DNA from: Lachnospiraceae bacterium
Lineage (GTDB): Bacteria; Bacillota; Clostridia; Lachnospirales; Lachnospiraceae
Reading direction: 5' to 3'
Assembly: GCA_009774215.1 (NCBI GenBank)
Contig: VSNH01000045.1
Span: forward strand, 1-22,128
Length of the DNA stretch: 22,128 nucleotides
The notes under the pieces were generated by a model. It was not told the origin of the DNA and ran no database searches. It saw nothing but the letters and a program-made list of their open reading frames with translations. A program made the translations under genes and the position numbers. Positions 6,800 through 14,802 of this stretch are shown here, one piece after another (the stretch's first letter is position 1; every line of letters starts with the position of its first letter).

Positions 6800-8851
6800 T
6801 TATTCTCTGTAGAGCGATTTGCTATTCATAAATGCTTTACGCGTATGATACGCTTCTTCCGGTGTTATCCCCCGGATATTCCATTTTCTCACATTTTCAT
6901 ATGTATCTTCCGGCTCATTATCTTCCATCCGGCTTTTTAGTATACCAATACAGGGATGCCCTGTATTAATCTGAATAACTGGTTCGCATTCCAAGTCACA
7001 AATAACTTCTTTGTGCAGTGTATTTCCATAATCCTGTCCGCAATAACAGTCATCTGGATATTGAAAATCGGTCGCCTCGGTCAACCTGTATGTCGGATAA
7101 TTCACCGCTGGTCTTCCCAGTTTGCTATCCGCCCGGTATTGCTTGTAAATGATCTGCATTTCCCTCAACATTTTCAGCGGATTAGCAAGCAGCTTGTCAA
7201 CAATCTCCGAAGATATTTGCCGTTCATTTGCAAGGTTATCTACTGCGCTCCGAAACAGTTCGTCAAATCTATCCACACGAATAATCAAACATGGATTCTC
7301 GTCAAACTGCTCATTATCATGTTGGGTTCCTTTCAAGATAGACTGTTTGTAATCATTAATCCAAACAAAGTCCTCATCTTTCCAAATCCAAAAATATTCC
7401 TGCTGATACTGCCATTCGCTATGTTTCCAAGGCTCTTTCTGATACTGAGCAACCCTGATATTACATTCTGCAAAAATCCGTTCTATGGCTTTAAAAAGTA
7501 GCATTTTTTCTCCCCCTAGAAGACAGAATGTGCTCTCGGTGACTGCTGCGACACTCTGTTTCGCATTTTTAGTAAAGCATTCTATAAACCCCTGCGGCAT
7601 TCCCGCTTCCCGAAAAAACATTTCGGATAATATAGTAGCCATATCCAACATATGACGGTTTTCGTTCAATCTTGCGGCGTTGCTGATCCCAGCGTACATT
7701 TTTTCGCGTTTTCTCAATTCTCCCAGTTTCCCGTGCAACAACTCGGAAAAACTTATTTCTTCCATCATACGAAGAAACCATTGAATATATCCAACACATA
7801 CCGTAGTCAGCCATATAGGATTTTGGGAAAGAATGCGCAATGCACGAGAATTCTCCTCACTATCCACAAATCCGTCAATCTTCAAATATATCAACCGCGC
7901 GTTCTGCGACTCGCAGGTATCAAGATATTCCCCCGTAATCAGCGCACATGCATCAATCCACTCAGGCTCAGAATCCGTACCGACAGTATCAGTCATTCTC
8001 CCTCTAAAAGTGCTGCGAATTAAATCATCGACCGTGTTCCGCATACTGTTCTTTCGGTCCCTCACCCGCTCCATCTTGACATCATCCAGAATACAAACGC
8101 TTCCCGAAGATTGTGACAAATGTTTCAGCGCATCCCGCCGTTTTCCTGTCGCCGCAATCAGTTCCCTGTTAAGCATCTGATCCCCAAAAGTATAAGCGCC
8201 AACTACCTTGGCAAGCTCAGTCTTTCCTGACCCGCTTTGCCCGTCAATCCAGAGTGTCAGCTTCATAAATTCGGGCTCCCCAATCGACCTGAAAAACCTA
8301 TTCGAAATTGACATGATATTATGCAAAAATAAGGTATAAAAGATATTCGGATTTCGATTATATTCACGAAATAGTTTCTCCGCTGTCTCCGCCAGCCCTT
8401 GGGATATTGCAACATTCGGAATAAACATGTGCCCAACTCCCGAATATATTTCTGGATGAAATCCGTCAGCCGCAATGCTGGTATTTGTGAAAGCATACAT
8501 TTGTCTCCCTTCGACCTCCTGTAATCCATTGCGTTCAGTTTGATATTCCGTATCATATACTGTAAAATATATCGCAGATACCGTATTATAAATTGCTTGG
8601 TAGAATGCGTCTCCTTCTTTCACAAACAACGGAAGTTCCTGTAGAAAACAGTGCCGTTTCAACTGTTGCAACGTAACCGTTCTTTCGAAAGTTCTTCCTC
8701 CCTCCGCACTCACAATAAATTTGTACTTGCACATTCCCTCCTTCCCAAAGATAATTTTTTTGACACCCAAAATAAAATCCGTCACCTTGATGCCATTTTT
8801 GATATAGCATCCTTCATCTTGCGTATAACCTTCGATTTGTATTTTTTCCAT
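6800..8851 (-). CDS. P-loop ATPase, helicase/primase-like, element replication candidate
   Basis: 683 aa. A Walker A motif GQSGSGKT (204-211) is preceded by a hydrophobic strand (LTLWIDG), and a Walker B lies in SVCILDDV (251-258). Further charged motifs follow (RRDALKHLSQSSG before Walker B; RSTFRGRMTD after it). The layout, an N-terminal alpha/beta region before a compact ATPase core and a long unrecognised C-terminal part, resembles DUF927 or superfamily 3-type ATPases of plasmids and integrative elements that unwind or initiate replication. No primase or zinc motif was recognised. A strong AAAGGAGG site precedes the start, and the gene leads into the xis-int unit. Function as a replication helicase is inference. 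Confidence 0.6.
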   Translation of the reverse strand: MEKIQIEGYTQDEGCYIKNGIKVTDFILGVKKIIFGKEGMCKYKFIVSAEGGRTFERTVTLQQLKRHCFLQELPLFVKEGDAFYQAIYNTVSAIYFTVYDTEYQTERNGLQEVEGRQMYAFTNTSIAADGFHPEIYSGVGHMFIPNVAISQGLAETAEKLFREYNRNPNIFYTLFLHNIMSISNRFFRSIGEPEFMKLTLWIDGQSGSGKTELAKVVGAYTFGDQMLNRELIAATGKRRDALKHLSQSSGSVCILDDVKMERVRDRKNSMRNTVDDLIRSTFRGRMTDTVGTDSEPEWIDACALITGEYLDTCESQNARLIYLKIDGFVDSEENSRALRILSQNPIWLTTVCVGYIQWFLRMMEEISFSELLHGKLGELRKREKMYAGISNAARLNENRHMLDMATILSEMFFREAGMPQGFIECFTKNAKQSVAAVTESTFCLLGGEKMLLFKAIERIFAECNIRVAQYQKEPWKHSEWQYQQEYFWIWKDEDFVWINDYKQSILKGTQHDNEQFDENPCLIIRVDRFDELFRSAVDNLANERQISSEIVDKLLANPLKMLREMQIIYKQYRADSKLGRPAVNYPTYRLTEATDFQYPDDCYCGQDYGNTLHKEVICDLECEPVIQINTGHPCIGILKSRMEDNEPEDTYENVRKWNIRGITPEEAYHTRKAFMNSKSLYRE

Positions 8852-9035
8852 CTCTGTTGTCCTCCTTTGTCCATATAATATACCCCTGTCTCCATTTTTT
8901 AAAATCAGTTTTTTTCCGTATGATTTCTAAATGTTGTATGTTTATAATTCGTCATATGCAACATATTGATTTCATAGAGAAAATATAGACATGTAACAGT
9001 AACAAAAACTTTTTTCAACAGAAGATGTTTAGATA
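8852..9035. other. AT-rich intergenic stretch
   Basis: The promoter for the ATPase-xis-int unit should lie here. On the minus strand a TATATTAT-type -10 is visible near 8875-8885, but I see no good -35. No ORF with a ribosome site was found. Confidence 0.3.
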
Positions 9036-9068
9036 ATAAAAACCAGAGACTTTCTTGCAATCTCTGGT
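9036..9068 (-). terminator. Intrinsic terminator after the 403-aa gene
   Basis: On the minus strand ACCAGAGA pairs with TCTCTGGT (arms 9042-9049 and 9061-9068), with an 11-nt loop, and is followed by TTTTTATT. It sits about 10 nt after the stop of the unknown gene at 9078, a textbook Rho-independent terminator. Confidence 0.88.
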
Positions 9069-9077
9069 CTTTATCAT

Positions 9078-10289
9078 TTATTCTGCCGACAATTTTATAT
9101 AATCGGATATAAGAATTGTCTCGCTCTCTCTTTCATTCAAATAATTTCTTATGTTAGATAAATCCCACAATTCTTCCTCTGTACAGTACAAATCTGATAG
9201 TCCGTTTTTATATCTCCCCCTTTCCTTATCTGACTTTTTAATCTGTCTTAAAATTTCTACTTCTGGATAGGAAGACTTTTTTCTCCTTTCTCTCACTTTT
9301 TCATTCTGACACAATATTTTATTTAAAGTTTCCAGTTCCCTTATAGCTTCTTTTGAAATATATTTAAAGTCTTCTATTGAATCTGCTTTTAACTGATGCG
9401 TAATGACTTCACAAAATAGCGATGTGCACGCCTCAATGCACCCCTCTCTATTCCCAACATCTTCCTGTGTTGCCTTATCAGCCAGTTTTTCTTCGCCCTT
9501 TTTTACTTTCGCTCCCCCTGTTATAAAACACCATAACGCATATTGGCATAAATCTTCGCTGCAAATTCTTTTCATTTTCTCATAAGCCCCTTGAAGTATT
9601 GCATTTTCCAATTCACCCGTCTCGAAAAATCTTTTCTCATCCTCTTGAGGCACATTATATTTAGTATCCTTTTTACATAAATGCACGCACTCAGTTCTTT
9701 CTGCCTTTCTTATTCCTCCGGCTTTTTCCATGACAGCCATCCACTTTTGATGCCATTCTTTTACCATCCGATACTGATATTTATAAAACTCTTTTCGCTT
9801 CTTCTTATCGGACTCTGACTTGGCATCTTTACTAACAAATAAGCTTTTCCTGTAAAGAGCCTCCTGTAGATTTTCATAATTATCACAGACTACCTGTTCT
9901 ATTCTGCATGCTCGCTGATTAAATATATCCATACACGTCTTTTCATTTCCTTCATTTACTGGATATGGCAAAATCGCCGTTAAGGAATTTATCAGCCATT
10001 GTACTTCACTCGGTGTAACTTCTTCCTTCTTTTTACCACAGATATACAATATATCATTCAGATAGAAATGTGTATATTTACCAAGCCGAAAAACAAATCT
10101 TTCCTTTTTATTATTTGCGCTTTGTTTAAACCAATCTATTTCCTCCGAAGTCATGTTCAGTTTTTTATTCAATCTGTACCAGATTTTTTTCGATACACTT
10201 TTCTTATCCTCTTTTACACCCGCCGTTACTTTCTGCCATCTTTGAAAAACCTCTTCCATGCTATAAACATTATCATTTATTTCTGCCAT
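9078..10289 (-). CDS. Unknown 403-aa protein
   Basis: Not recognised. The protein is Lys/Glu-rich, highly charged and largely helical, with scattered cysteines (for example TECVHLCKKD, RICSEDLCQ, GCIEACTSLFCE) but no regular zinc motif. No signal peptide or membrane segment is seen. The start is the ATG at 10289; the preceding codon is a TTG, and GGGGG lies at proper distance. The gene is AT-rich compared with neighbours, has its own terminator, and has a 19-nt palindrome just upstream, so it is probably a separate transcription unit, perhaps cargo of the element. Confidence 0.7.
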   Translation of the reverse strand: MAEINDNVYSMEEVFQRWQKVTAGVKEDKKSVSKKIWYRLNKKLNMTSEEIDWFKQSANNKKERFVFRLGKYTHFYLNDILYICGKKKEEVTPSEVQWLINSLTAILPYPVNEGNEKTCMDIFNQRACRIEQVVCDNYENLQEALYRKSLFVSKDAKSESDKKKRKEFYKYQYRMVKEWHQKWMAVMEKAGGIRKAERTECVHLCKKDTKYNVPQEDEKRFFETGELENAILQGAYEKMKRICSEDLCQYALWCFITGGAKVKKGEEKLADKATQEDVGNREGCIEACTSLFCEVITHQLKADSIEDFKYISKEAIRELETLNKILCQNEKVRERRKKSSYPEVEILRQIKKSDKERGRYKNGLSDLYCTEEELWDLSNIRNYLNERESETILISDYIKLSAE

Positions 10290-10315
10290 CAAAAATCCCC
10301 CTTCTATTAATAATT

Positions 10316-10334
10316 ATGGATTTTAAAAATCCAT
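10316..10334. promoter_or_regulatory. 19-nt palindrome upstream of the 403-aa gene
   Basis: ATGGATTTT-A-AAAATCCAT is a perfect palindrome with 9-bp arms, 27 nt before the ATG. It is placed where a repressor would block transcription or the ribosome. On the minus strand a TTGACT with a poor -10 lies further upstream (about 10380). Operator role is inferred from position only. Confidence 0.4.
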
Positions 10335-10538
10335 TAAATCCAGAAAAATTGTGTTTTTCATTCCTTATTTCTCAATTTTAAGTCAATATAGTCTTTTTGT
10401 CACCAGACAAATATCGCGCTTTTTCGTCCACAAAATAAAATCGCCCATGCCAAAGTATAATTGACCATGCCTCTCATCACTTCCTTCAAATATGCTCTAT
10501 AAACACTTAACTTTACCAATCAAATTTTTATCTCCCTT
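10335..10538. other. Intergenic stretch with short inverted repeats
   Basis: AT-rich. It contains TTTGTC-ACCA-GACAAA (about 10397-10412) and two similar 9-mers (GCCCATGCC, GACCATGCC). No ORF with a ribosome site was seen. Confidence 0.3.
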
Positions 10539-10581
10539 TCTATGGATTTGGTGGATAAATATAATCCACCAGCCCCATAGA
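10539..10581 (-). terminator. Long interrupted stem-loop after the 26-aa ORF
   Basis: TCTATGG pairs with CCATAGA and, inside, GGTGGAT pairs with ATCCACC, with a 4x4 internal bulge and an AAATATA loop. It lies about 30 nt after the 26-aa ORF, at the end of the DUF5688 unit. It lacks a strong T-tail, so it could be a terminator or an RNA-stabilising structure. Confidence 0.5.
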
Positions 10582-10611
10582 AATCACAATAAAAAATTCT
10601 TCCTTTACCCG

Positions 10612-10692
10612 TCACCTTTCCCCAATCTTATTCAACGCCGCCACTATCGTAGAAAAAATCCCGATCAGAACCGCTTTTAAAACCTCATTCAT
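10612..10692 (-). CDS. Candidate 26-aa membrane peptide
   Basis: The frame runs MNEVLKAVLIGIFSTIVAAL followed by NKIGER. AAGGTGG lies about six bases before the ATG. A single hydrophobic helix with charged ends is what small membrane peptides and type I toxins look like. It follows the second DUF5688 gene by about 55 nt on the same strand and precedes a long stem-loop. There is no homology evidence; the ribosome site, the hydrophobic core and the hairpin are the support. Confidence 0.45.
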   Translation of the reverse strand: MNEVLKAVLIGIFSTIVAALNKIGER

Positions 10693-10746
10693 CCGTACCA
10701 CCTTCTTCCTTATATATAAGCTGTCAGAATACCCGCCCTCATATAT

Positions 10747-11652
10747 TCAGGCACACATTCTGATCTCATCCGCCGTCCCGTCGTAGAAATACGCATGGTC
10801 TGTAAGGCGTTCCTCCTCGTCAACATCCATTTCGTTCACCATTTTTACCATGCCGCTATAAATTTCCATGCCGCTTCCGTCTCCTGCCGGGACAAAAATG
10901 GTTTCATTGACGGAGGACGGCAGGATGAAGAAATTCTTCCCGCCGGCAAATTCCCGCACCAGCTTCCTGTCCAGAATCCCTGCCGCCCCGTAAAACTTTG
11001 CCGTGTTGGTAAGGATATACGCCTTTTCTGACTTCCCTGCATCCTCCAGATTCGGCTTATCCGACTCAAAGTAACCCTGCTCCACGACGAACCTGTAGAT
11101 GTCCCGAAATTGATAGCCGTCAGCTATCAAGTTTGCCATCGCCTGTTTATGTAACCGCTCCGCGCTGATCCCGTAGATTTCTAACATCCTGCGGTCAATC
11201 TTGATCCCGACGCAGCGCCTTCCAATCTCCCCACGGACAATGTAAACCACCGACATGTCCAGCACCGGCTTGGAAACAACCCGTTCCAGCATTTCCCGAT
11301 TCTCTTTTGTGGCGAGAAGGACAGGATATATATCCCCTTTGATCTGTTCCCAGCACGTCATCTTCTGCAGCAGTTCCCTGACACCGTCCGTCTCACGGTG
11401 CTCTTCACAGACCTTGGCTATGATACGGATGCATCCCCCCATATCCGCATTCCCGCCATTGTACAGCCTGTAAAACCATTCCAACGGGATAAGCAGGTCT
11501 ATGCTCCCTTTCCCTCCAGCCATTTCCACCACAATGCCGTCATAGTGTTTTCCATTATTTTTCAGTATCTTTTCCGTTTTGACCGTGGCATAGCCGCCGT
11601 ATATTTTCTGCAGCCCCTTTAATACGCTTTTCTTAAACGCTTCATATTTCAT
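10747..11652 (-). CDS. DUF5688 family protein (second copy)
   Basis: 301 aa. It matches the gene just upstream along its length (GDIYPVLL against GDIYPKLI; LTNTAKFYGAAGILDRK against LTNCRKCFGAAEILDKK; FILPSSVNETIFVP against LVLPGSLHETIVLP). I recognise the pattern as DUF5688, a family of unknown function common on clostridial mobile elements. No catalytic motif is apparent; the protein is soluble and mixed alpha/beta. Start 11652 is chosen for the GAGGAG six to eight bases upstream; the longer frame begins without one. A 48-nt gap separates it from the first copy, so they are one operon. Confidence 0.82.
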   Translation of the reverse strand: MKYEAFKKSVLKGLQKIYGGYATVKTEKILKNNGKHYDGIVVEMAGGKGSIDLLIPLEWFYRLYNGGNADMGGCIRIIAKVCEEHRETDGVRELLQKMTCWEQIKGDIYPVLLATKENREMLERVVSKPVLDMSVVYIVRGEIGRRCVGIKIDRRMLEIYGISAERLHKQAMANLIADGYQFRDIYRFVVEQGYFESDKPNLEDAGKSEKAYILTNTAKFYGAAGILDRKLVREFAGGKNFFILPSSVNETIFVPAGDGSGMEIYSGMVKMVNEMDVDEEERLTDHAYFYDGTADEIRMCA

Positions 11653-11700
11653 GCTTTTTTCTCCTCTGCCCATGTCTCGTTTCCATACGGACATCCCTCA

Positions 11701-12609
11701 TCACGCGACAATCTTTAATGCCTCCTCATCCCTGCTGTACCTATATATGTGGTAAGACAGCCGCTCCCCGATATCTATCTGGGTATCGTTTACTTCCCGC
11801 ACCATTCCCGCCAGCCGTTCATATTCTGACTCATCCTTTGGCGGCAGTACAATGGTTTCATGCAGGGAACCGGGCAGTACAAGGAATCTGTCCCCAACTT
11901 TGTCCGCGATCATCCGCAAGGTTTTCTTATCAAGGATCTCCGCTGCCCCGAAGCACTTACGGCAGTTTGTCAGGACGTACATATCCGTATCCCGTGAAGC
12001 GTTACCATCTTCTTTTGTTAAGCTGATGCCCATTATGTGTTCTACAATGGTATTAATATCGGTAAAATCGGCTTCCCCGTCAGCGCGCATATTTATCATA
12101 GCTGTCTGGTAAAGATTTTCCTCTTCCTGCCCCCACATTTCCATATGACCGTTACAGATAAGGATCGTCCCGATGTCCTCCTGTGCATGGTTCCTCGCCA
12201 CGGCATAATAGGCTACTGCCAGATCCATAAAGATTCTGTGTGGTATCTTTTCAAGCAGTTCCTTATTCTGTTCCGCATTAATGAGTTTCGGATAAATATC
12301 CCCTTGGACAGTTCTCCAGATTCGGAATCCCGATATATCGACATCCGGTGTTTCCTCCTGTTCCAGAATCAGCCTGTAGACCTCATCCACAATCTCACCA
12401 AACCTCATCCTGTCGGATTCATACTCCCGGTAAAACGCATCCAGATATACACATGGTCCGATATCTTCCCCGCTTTTTATAGCATCAATCCCAGTGCGCT
12501 TCACATTATTATTCTTGATCACGTCATGTTTTTTAATCTGAAATGCGTCGCCCGCCTTCGCACGGATTGCTTCTAAAACATTCTCTGTAAATTCTTTAAA
12601 ACTCATCAT
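11701..12609 (-). CDS. DUF5688 family protein (first copy)
   Basis: 302 aa, paralogue of the next gene downstream. Shared landmarks are the mid-protein QGDIYPKLIN, the HRIFMDLAVAYYAV strand/helix, the LTNCRKCFGAAEILD segment and the LPGSLHETIVLPP segment near the C-terminus. A GGAGG sits about 10 nt upstream of the double ATG. It lies about 45 nt downstream of the Rad52-like gene on the same strand, so it probably belongs to the recombination operon. Function is not known. Confidence 0.82.
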   Translation of the reverse strand: MMSFKEFTENVLEAIRAKAGDAFQIKKHDVIKNNNVKRTGIDAIKSGEDIGPCVYLDAFYREYESDRMRFGEIVDEVYRLILEQEETPDVDISGFRIWRTVQGDIYPKLINAEQNKELLEKIPHRIFMDLAVAYYAVARNHAQEDIGTILICNGHMEMWGQEEENLYQTAMINMRADGEADFTDINTIVEHIMGISLTKEDGNASRDTDMYVLTNCRKCFGAAEILDKKTLRMIADKVGDRFLVLPGSLHETIVLPPKDESEYERLAGMVREVNDTQIDIGERLSYHIYRYSRDEEALKIVA

Positions 12610-12654
12610 ATGTCATCCATCCTCCATTCTTCTGTGCAGCTATTCCTATCCAGT

Positions 12655-13476
12655 CTATGCCGCTTCTGTTGATTTCGTCCGTTTCAGCGCAGACATCACC
12701 CTGCCGTAGAGTTCTGCGCTCATCGCTCCCGGCTCCTTGATCTGGTATCTGCTCTGCACCGTTTCCATAGTCACACCCGTCCTGTCAAGTTCCGCCTGCA
12801 GGGAATCCATCTGCGCCTTGGAAATCGCCGCAGAATCTTTTGGCGTTTTCCCCGCTGCTTTTTTCTGCCCCGGCTTTTGCGCTGGTTCCGCTTTGCTTCC
12901 AGTTCCCGAAGCGGCTTTCCCTTTACGGGCAGCCGTCGTCCCTGCTCCCTTTTCTTTCAGTTCATATACAGGCTCTCCTCTTTCGTTTACGATCACAAGA
13001 GCACTGATCTCCCGGTCATCACTGTACTGGATCGAAGAAACCGAGAAACGGTCATTGCAGGTAAACCGTTTCACCTTATTCTGATCTTCTTTGTACATGA
13101 TCGAAGCCTTTCCCGCCGGTATCCAGATAAAAGGCGCGGTATAGAGTTCCCTTCCGATCCCCCAGTTGAAGCACGCCCGCTTGAAGCTGTCTGAAGCCTG
13201 TCCCTTCTCTTTCTCCGAATAACTCATGGTTCCCACATCCTGCTTCGCCACCCATTCGTCTGTTTCTTTGTCATGGATCTCCACCGTGCAGTAAAGGTTC
13301 CCCTCTATGCTCTGGTGGCTCCGCTTCCAGCCAAAAGGTCCGAAAGTCTCATCGAGGATGCGCTGGTCTACCCTCGCATCCTTATAGAGTAACAGGCTTA
13401 AACCGTTTTCCTTGATAACGGCTACCCTGCACTCGATCTCATCCGCTTTAAGCAGCCTAATCAAGTTTTGTTCCAT
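12655..13476 (-). CDS. Rad52/Sak-like single-strand annealing protein
   Basis: 273 aa. The N-terminal two thirds carry the Rad52/Sak pattern: LDETFGPFGWKRSH (41-54), a strand region (LYCTVEIHD), and the highly conserved KGQASDSFKRACFNWGIGRE (91-110) followed by LYTAPFIW. Such proteins form rings that anneal complementary strands during phage and ICE recombination. An Ala/Lys/Gly-rich linker (about 180-215) leads to a small helical C-terminal module. Start 13476 is chosen because AAAGGAG lies just upstream; the frame extends 52 codons further, but that part overlaps hairpins and a 32-aa ORF. Together with the YqaJ exonuclease two genes upstream it forms a Red-like pair. Confidence 0.87.
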   Translation of the reverse strand: MEQNLIRLLKADEIECRVAVIKENGLSLLLYKDARVDQRILDETFGPFGWKRSHQSIEGNLYCTVEIHDKETDEWVAKQDVGTMSYSEKEKGQASDSFKRACFNWGIGRELYTAPFIWIPAGKASIMYKEDQNKVKRFTCNDRFSVSSIQYSDDREISALVIVNERGEPVYELKEKGAGTTAARKGKAASGTGSKAEPAQKPGQKKAAGKTPKDSAAISKAQMDSLQAELDRTGVTMETVQSRYQIKEPGAMSAELYGRVMSALKRTKSTEAA

Positions 13477-13513
13477 CTTTTCTCCTTTCCGATGCGCTCT
13501 GCGCTGAGGATGC

Positions 13514-13605
13514 GGGCAGAATTTCAGATTCTGCCCTGCAATCATTAGAATTTGTGACGCTTCGGCACAAATTCTCGGTTGCATAAATTGCTCATCAGAG
13601 AATTT
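13514..13605 (-). promoter_or_regulatory. Paired hairpins before the annealing protein gene
   Basis: GGGCAGAAT/ATTCTGCCC (13514-13536) and GAATTTGTG/CACAAATTC (13548-13574) are two perfect 9-bp stems. A third pairing, AAATTCTC (13569-13576) with GAGAATTT (13598-13605), would compete with the second stem. They lie between the 32-aa ORF and the ribosome site of the Rad52-like gene, so alternative RNA folds could tune its expression or protect the transcript. Confidence 0.5.
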
Positions 13606-13702
13606 ACGCAGCCTTGTCCCCCTCTTCCGCATACGGGTCTGCTTTCTTCAAGATTGCTTCCAGTCCGTAACACGCATACTCCCACAGTTCCTTTACGTCC
13701 AT
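13604..13702 (-). CDS. Small 32-aa protein in recombination operon
   Basis: The frame reads MDVKELWEYACYGLEAILKK then ADPYAEEGDKAA, an amphipathic acidic peptide. AGGAGGGGG lies directly upstream of the ATG at 13702. It starts 9 nt after the stop of the YqaJ gene and is followed by hairpins and the annealing protein gene. The strong ribosome site and natural codon pattern make it likely real; no family was recognised. Confidence 0.6.
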   Translation of the reverse strand: MDVKELWEYACYGLEAILKKADPYAEEGDKAA

Positions 13703-13711
13703 AACCCCCTC

Positions 13712-14641
13712 CTATGCTGCCTTCACCTCAAACCGTCTGGAATGGGACACTTTACCATAATCGGCATAAAGCTCTGGACGTTCCTCCTTAATACGCTTCG
13801 TATCGAGCTTTGTGGCGTCGATATTTTTCCATGAAACGCAGAAGCTGTCACTGCTCGCCAGTTCATTATCCTGCATAAAGAGCTTCACTTCCTGCTCGAT
13901 CTGCTTCTGTTCCGCCTGCAGTTCGGAGATAAAACCGAGGATTTCTTCGCGCCTCCGCAGCTTTTCGTCAAACCCGACAAGTGCAATGGCGCTGGCTTTC
14001 TTCGCCGTATGGAAATACTGTTCCAGAACCTCGTCACAGGCTTTACTGCCGTCCGGCGGCGGCATGATGCCTTTTGCCACGCGGTTATTCCAGAAATCCG
14101 TTTCTATGGAAATGAGTCGTTGGATTAAATCATCGTCCCACTCTAATCTGCGGTAGGTAAACTCCCTGCCAAGGATAACCGCCGCGATATACCATACCCT
14201 TTTCCCTGTGACCGCCATGTAATGGTAGCACTGCATAATGTAGTGGAGCGGGATATTCCCGTCCGCCCATTTGTCCGCATGGTAGGCGCTGGCTGTCTTA
14301 CATTCCAGTCCCGCATCTTCGCCAATGATGACGCGGTCAATATCCGCGATCATAAAGGGATTTTCTACGCTCCGATACATATAATTGGAACGGCGCACCT
14401 TTAATCCTGTCGCCTCCGTAAACCGCTGTGCCACATACTCCTCCAGATCATGCCCGATGCGGATTGCTTCGCTGTCCTGCTCCTCCACTTCTTCACTTGT
14501 CTTGTCCCGGAATACCTTCATGGCGCTGCTGTAGGGGTTTACGCCACAGATTGCCCCTGCGTCGGAGCCGCCGATCCCCGATTTCCTTAATCTGAGCCAT
14601 TCCGCGTTACTGACTCCTGCTAATGGTATTTTGTCAAACAT
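13712..14641 (-). CDS. YqaJ-type viral recombinase exonuclease
   Basis: 309 aa. The lambda-exonuclease-like PD-(D/E)XK fold is visible: GIGGSDAGAICG (22-33), GHDLEE (63-68), the metal-binding Asp in MIADID (97-102), LECK (112-115) and QCYHYM (137-142). A coiled-coil segment (about 215-260) and a C-terminal strand follow. YqaJ enzymes degrade one strand of double-stranded ends to feed an annealing protein, here the Rad52-like protein two genes downstream. The start at 14641 is chosen for the GGAGAGGAGGAG just upstream; the frame extends 27 codons further without one. The gene is visibly GC-richer than the flanks. Confidence 0.92.
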   Translation of the reverse strand: MFDKIPLAGVSNAEWLRLRKSGIGGSDAGAICGVNPYSSAMKVFRDKTSEEVEEQDSEAIRIGHDLEEYVAQRFTEATGLKVRRSNYMYRSVENPFMIADIDRVIIGEDAGLECKTASAYHADKWADGNIPLHYIMQCYHYMAVTGKRVWYIAAVILGREFTYRRLEWDDDLIQRLISIETDFWNNRVAKGIMPPPDGSKACDEVLEQYFHTAKKASAIALVGFDEKLRRREEILGFISELQAEQKQIEQEVKLFMQDNELASSDSFCVSWKNIDATKLDTKRIKEERPELYADYGKVSHSRRFEVKAA

Positions 14642-14642
14642 G

Positions 14643-14732
14643 TTACTCCTCCTCTCCTGCCCGGTATGTGTCCCGGACACTGTCAAAAGAATAAGGGCAG
14701 CTGGAGCACAATGCCCGACCACCCTTATCCAT
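14643..14732 (-). CDS. Candidate 29-aa Cys-containing peptide
   Basis: The frame reads MDKGGRALCSSCPYSFDSVR then DTYRAGEEE, with a CSSC pair that could bind metal. Its stop TAA ends one base before the ATG of the YqaJ gene, an arrangement typical of coupling. The ribosome site (AAGGA) is too close to the ATG to be convincing, so the evidence is mainly composition and spacing. Confidence 0.35.
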   Translation of the reverse strand: MDKGGRALCSSCPYSFDSVRDTYRAGEEE

Positions 14733-14802
14733 TCCTTATTTTTCCCGTGATATACTGTTTCACTTAATCCCTTAAGACCAAAAGGTTATTTCTTCTCCCT
14801 GT

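Noticed and set aside
6956..7501. 181-codon plus-strand frame
   Set aside because: It lies opposite the P-loop ATPase gene, which has clear motifs; a shadow.
12037..12576. 179-codon plus-strand frame
   Set aside because: It lies opposite a DUF5688 gene whose paralogue supports the minus frame.
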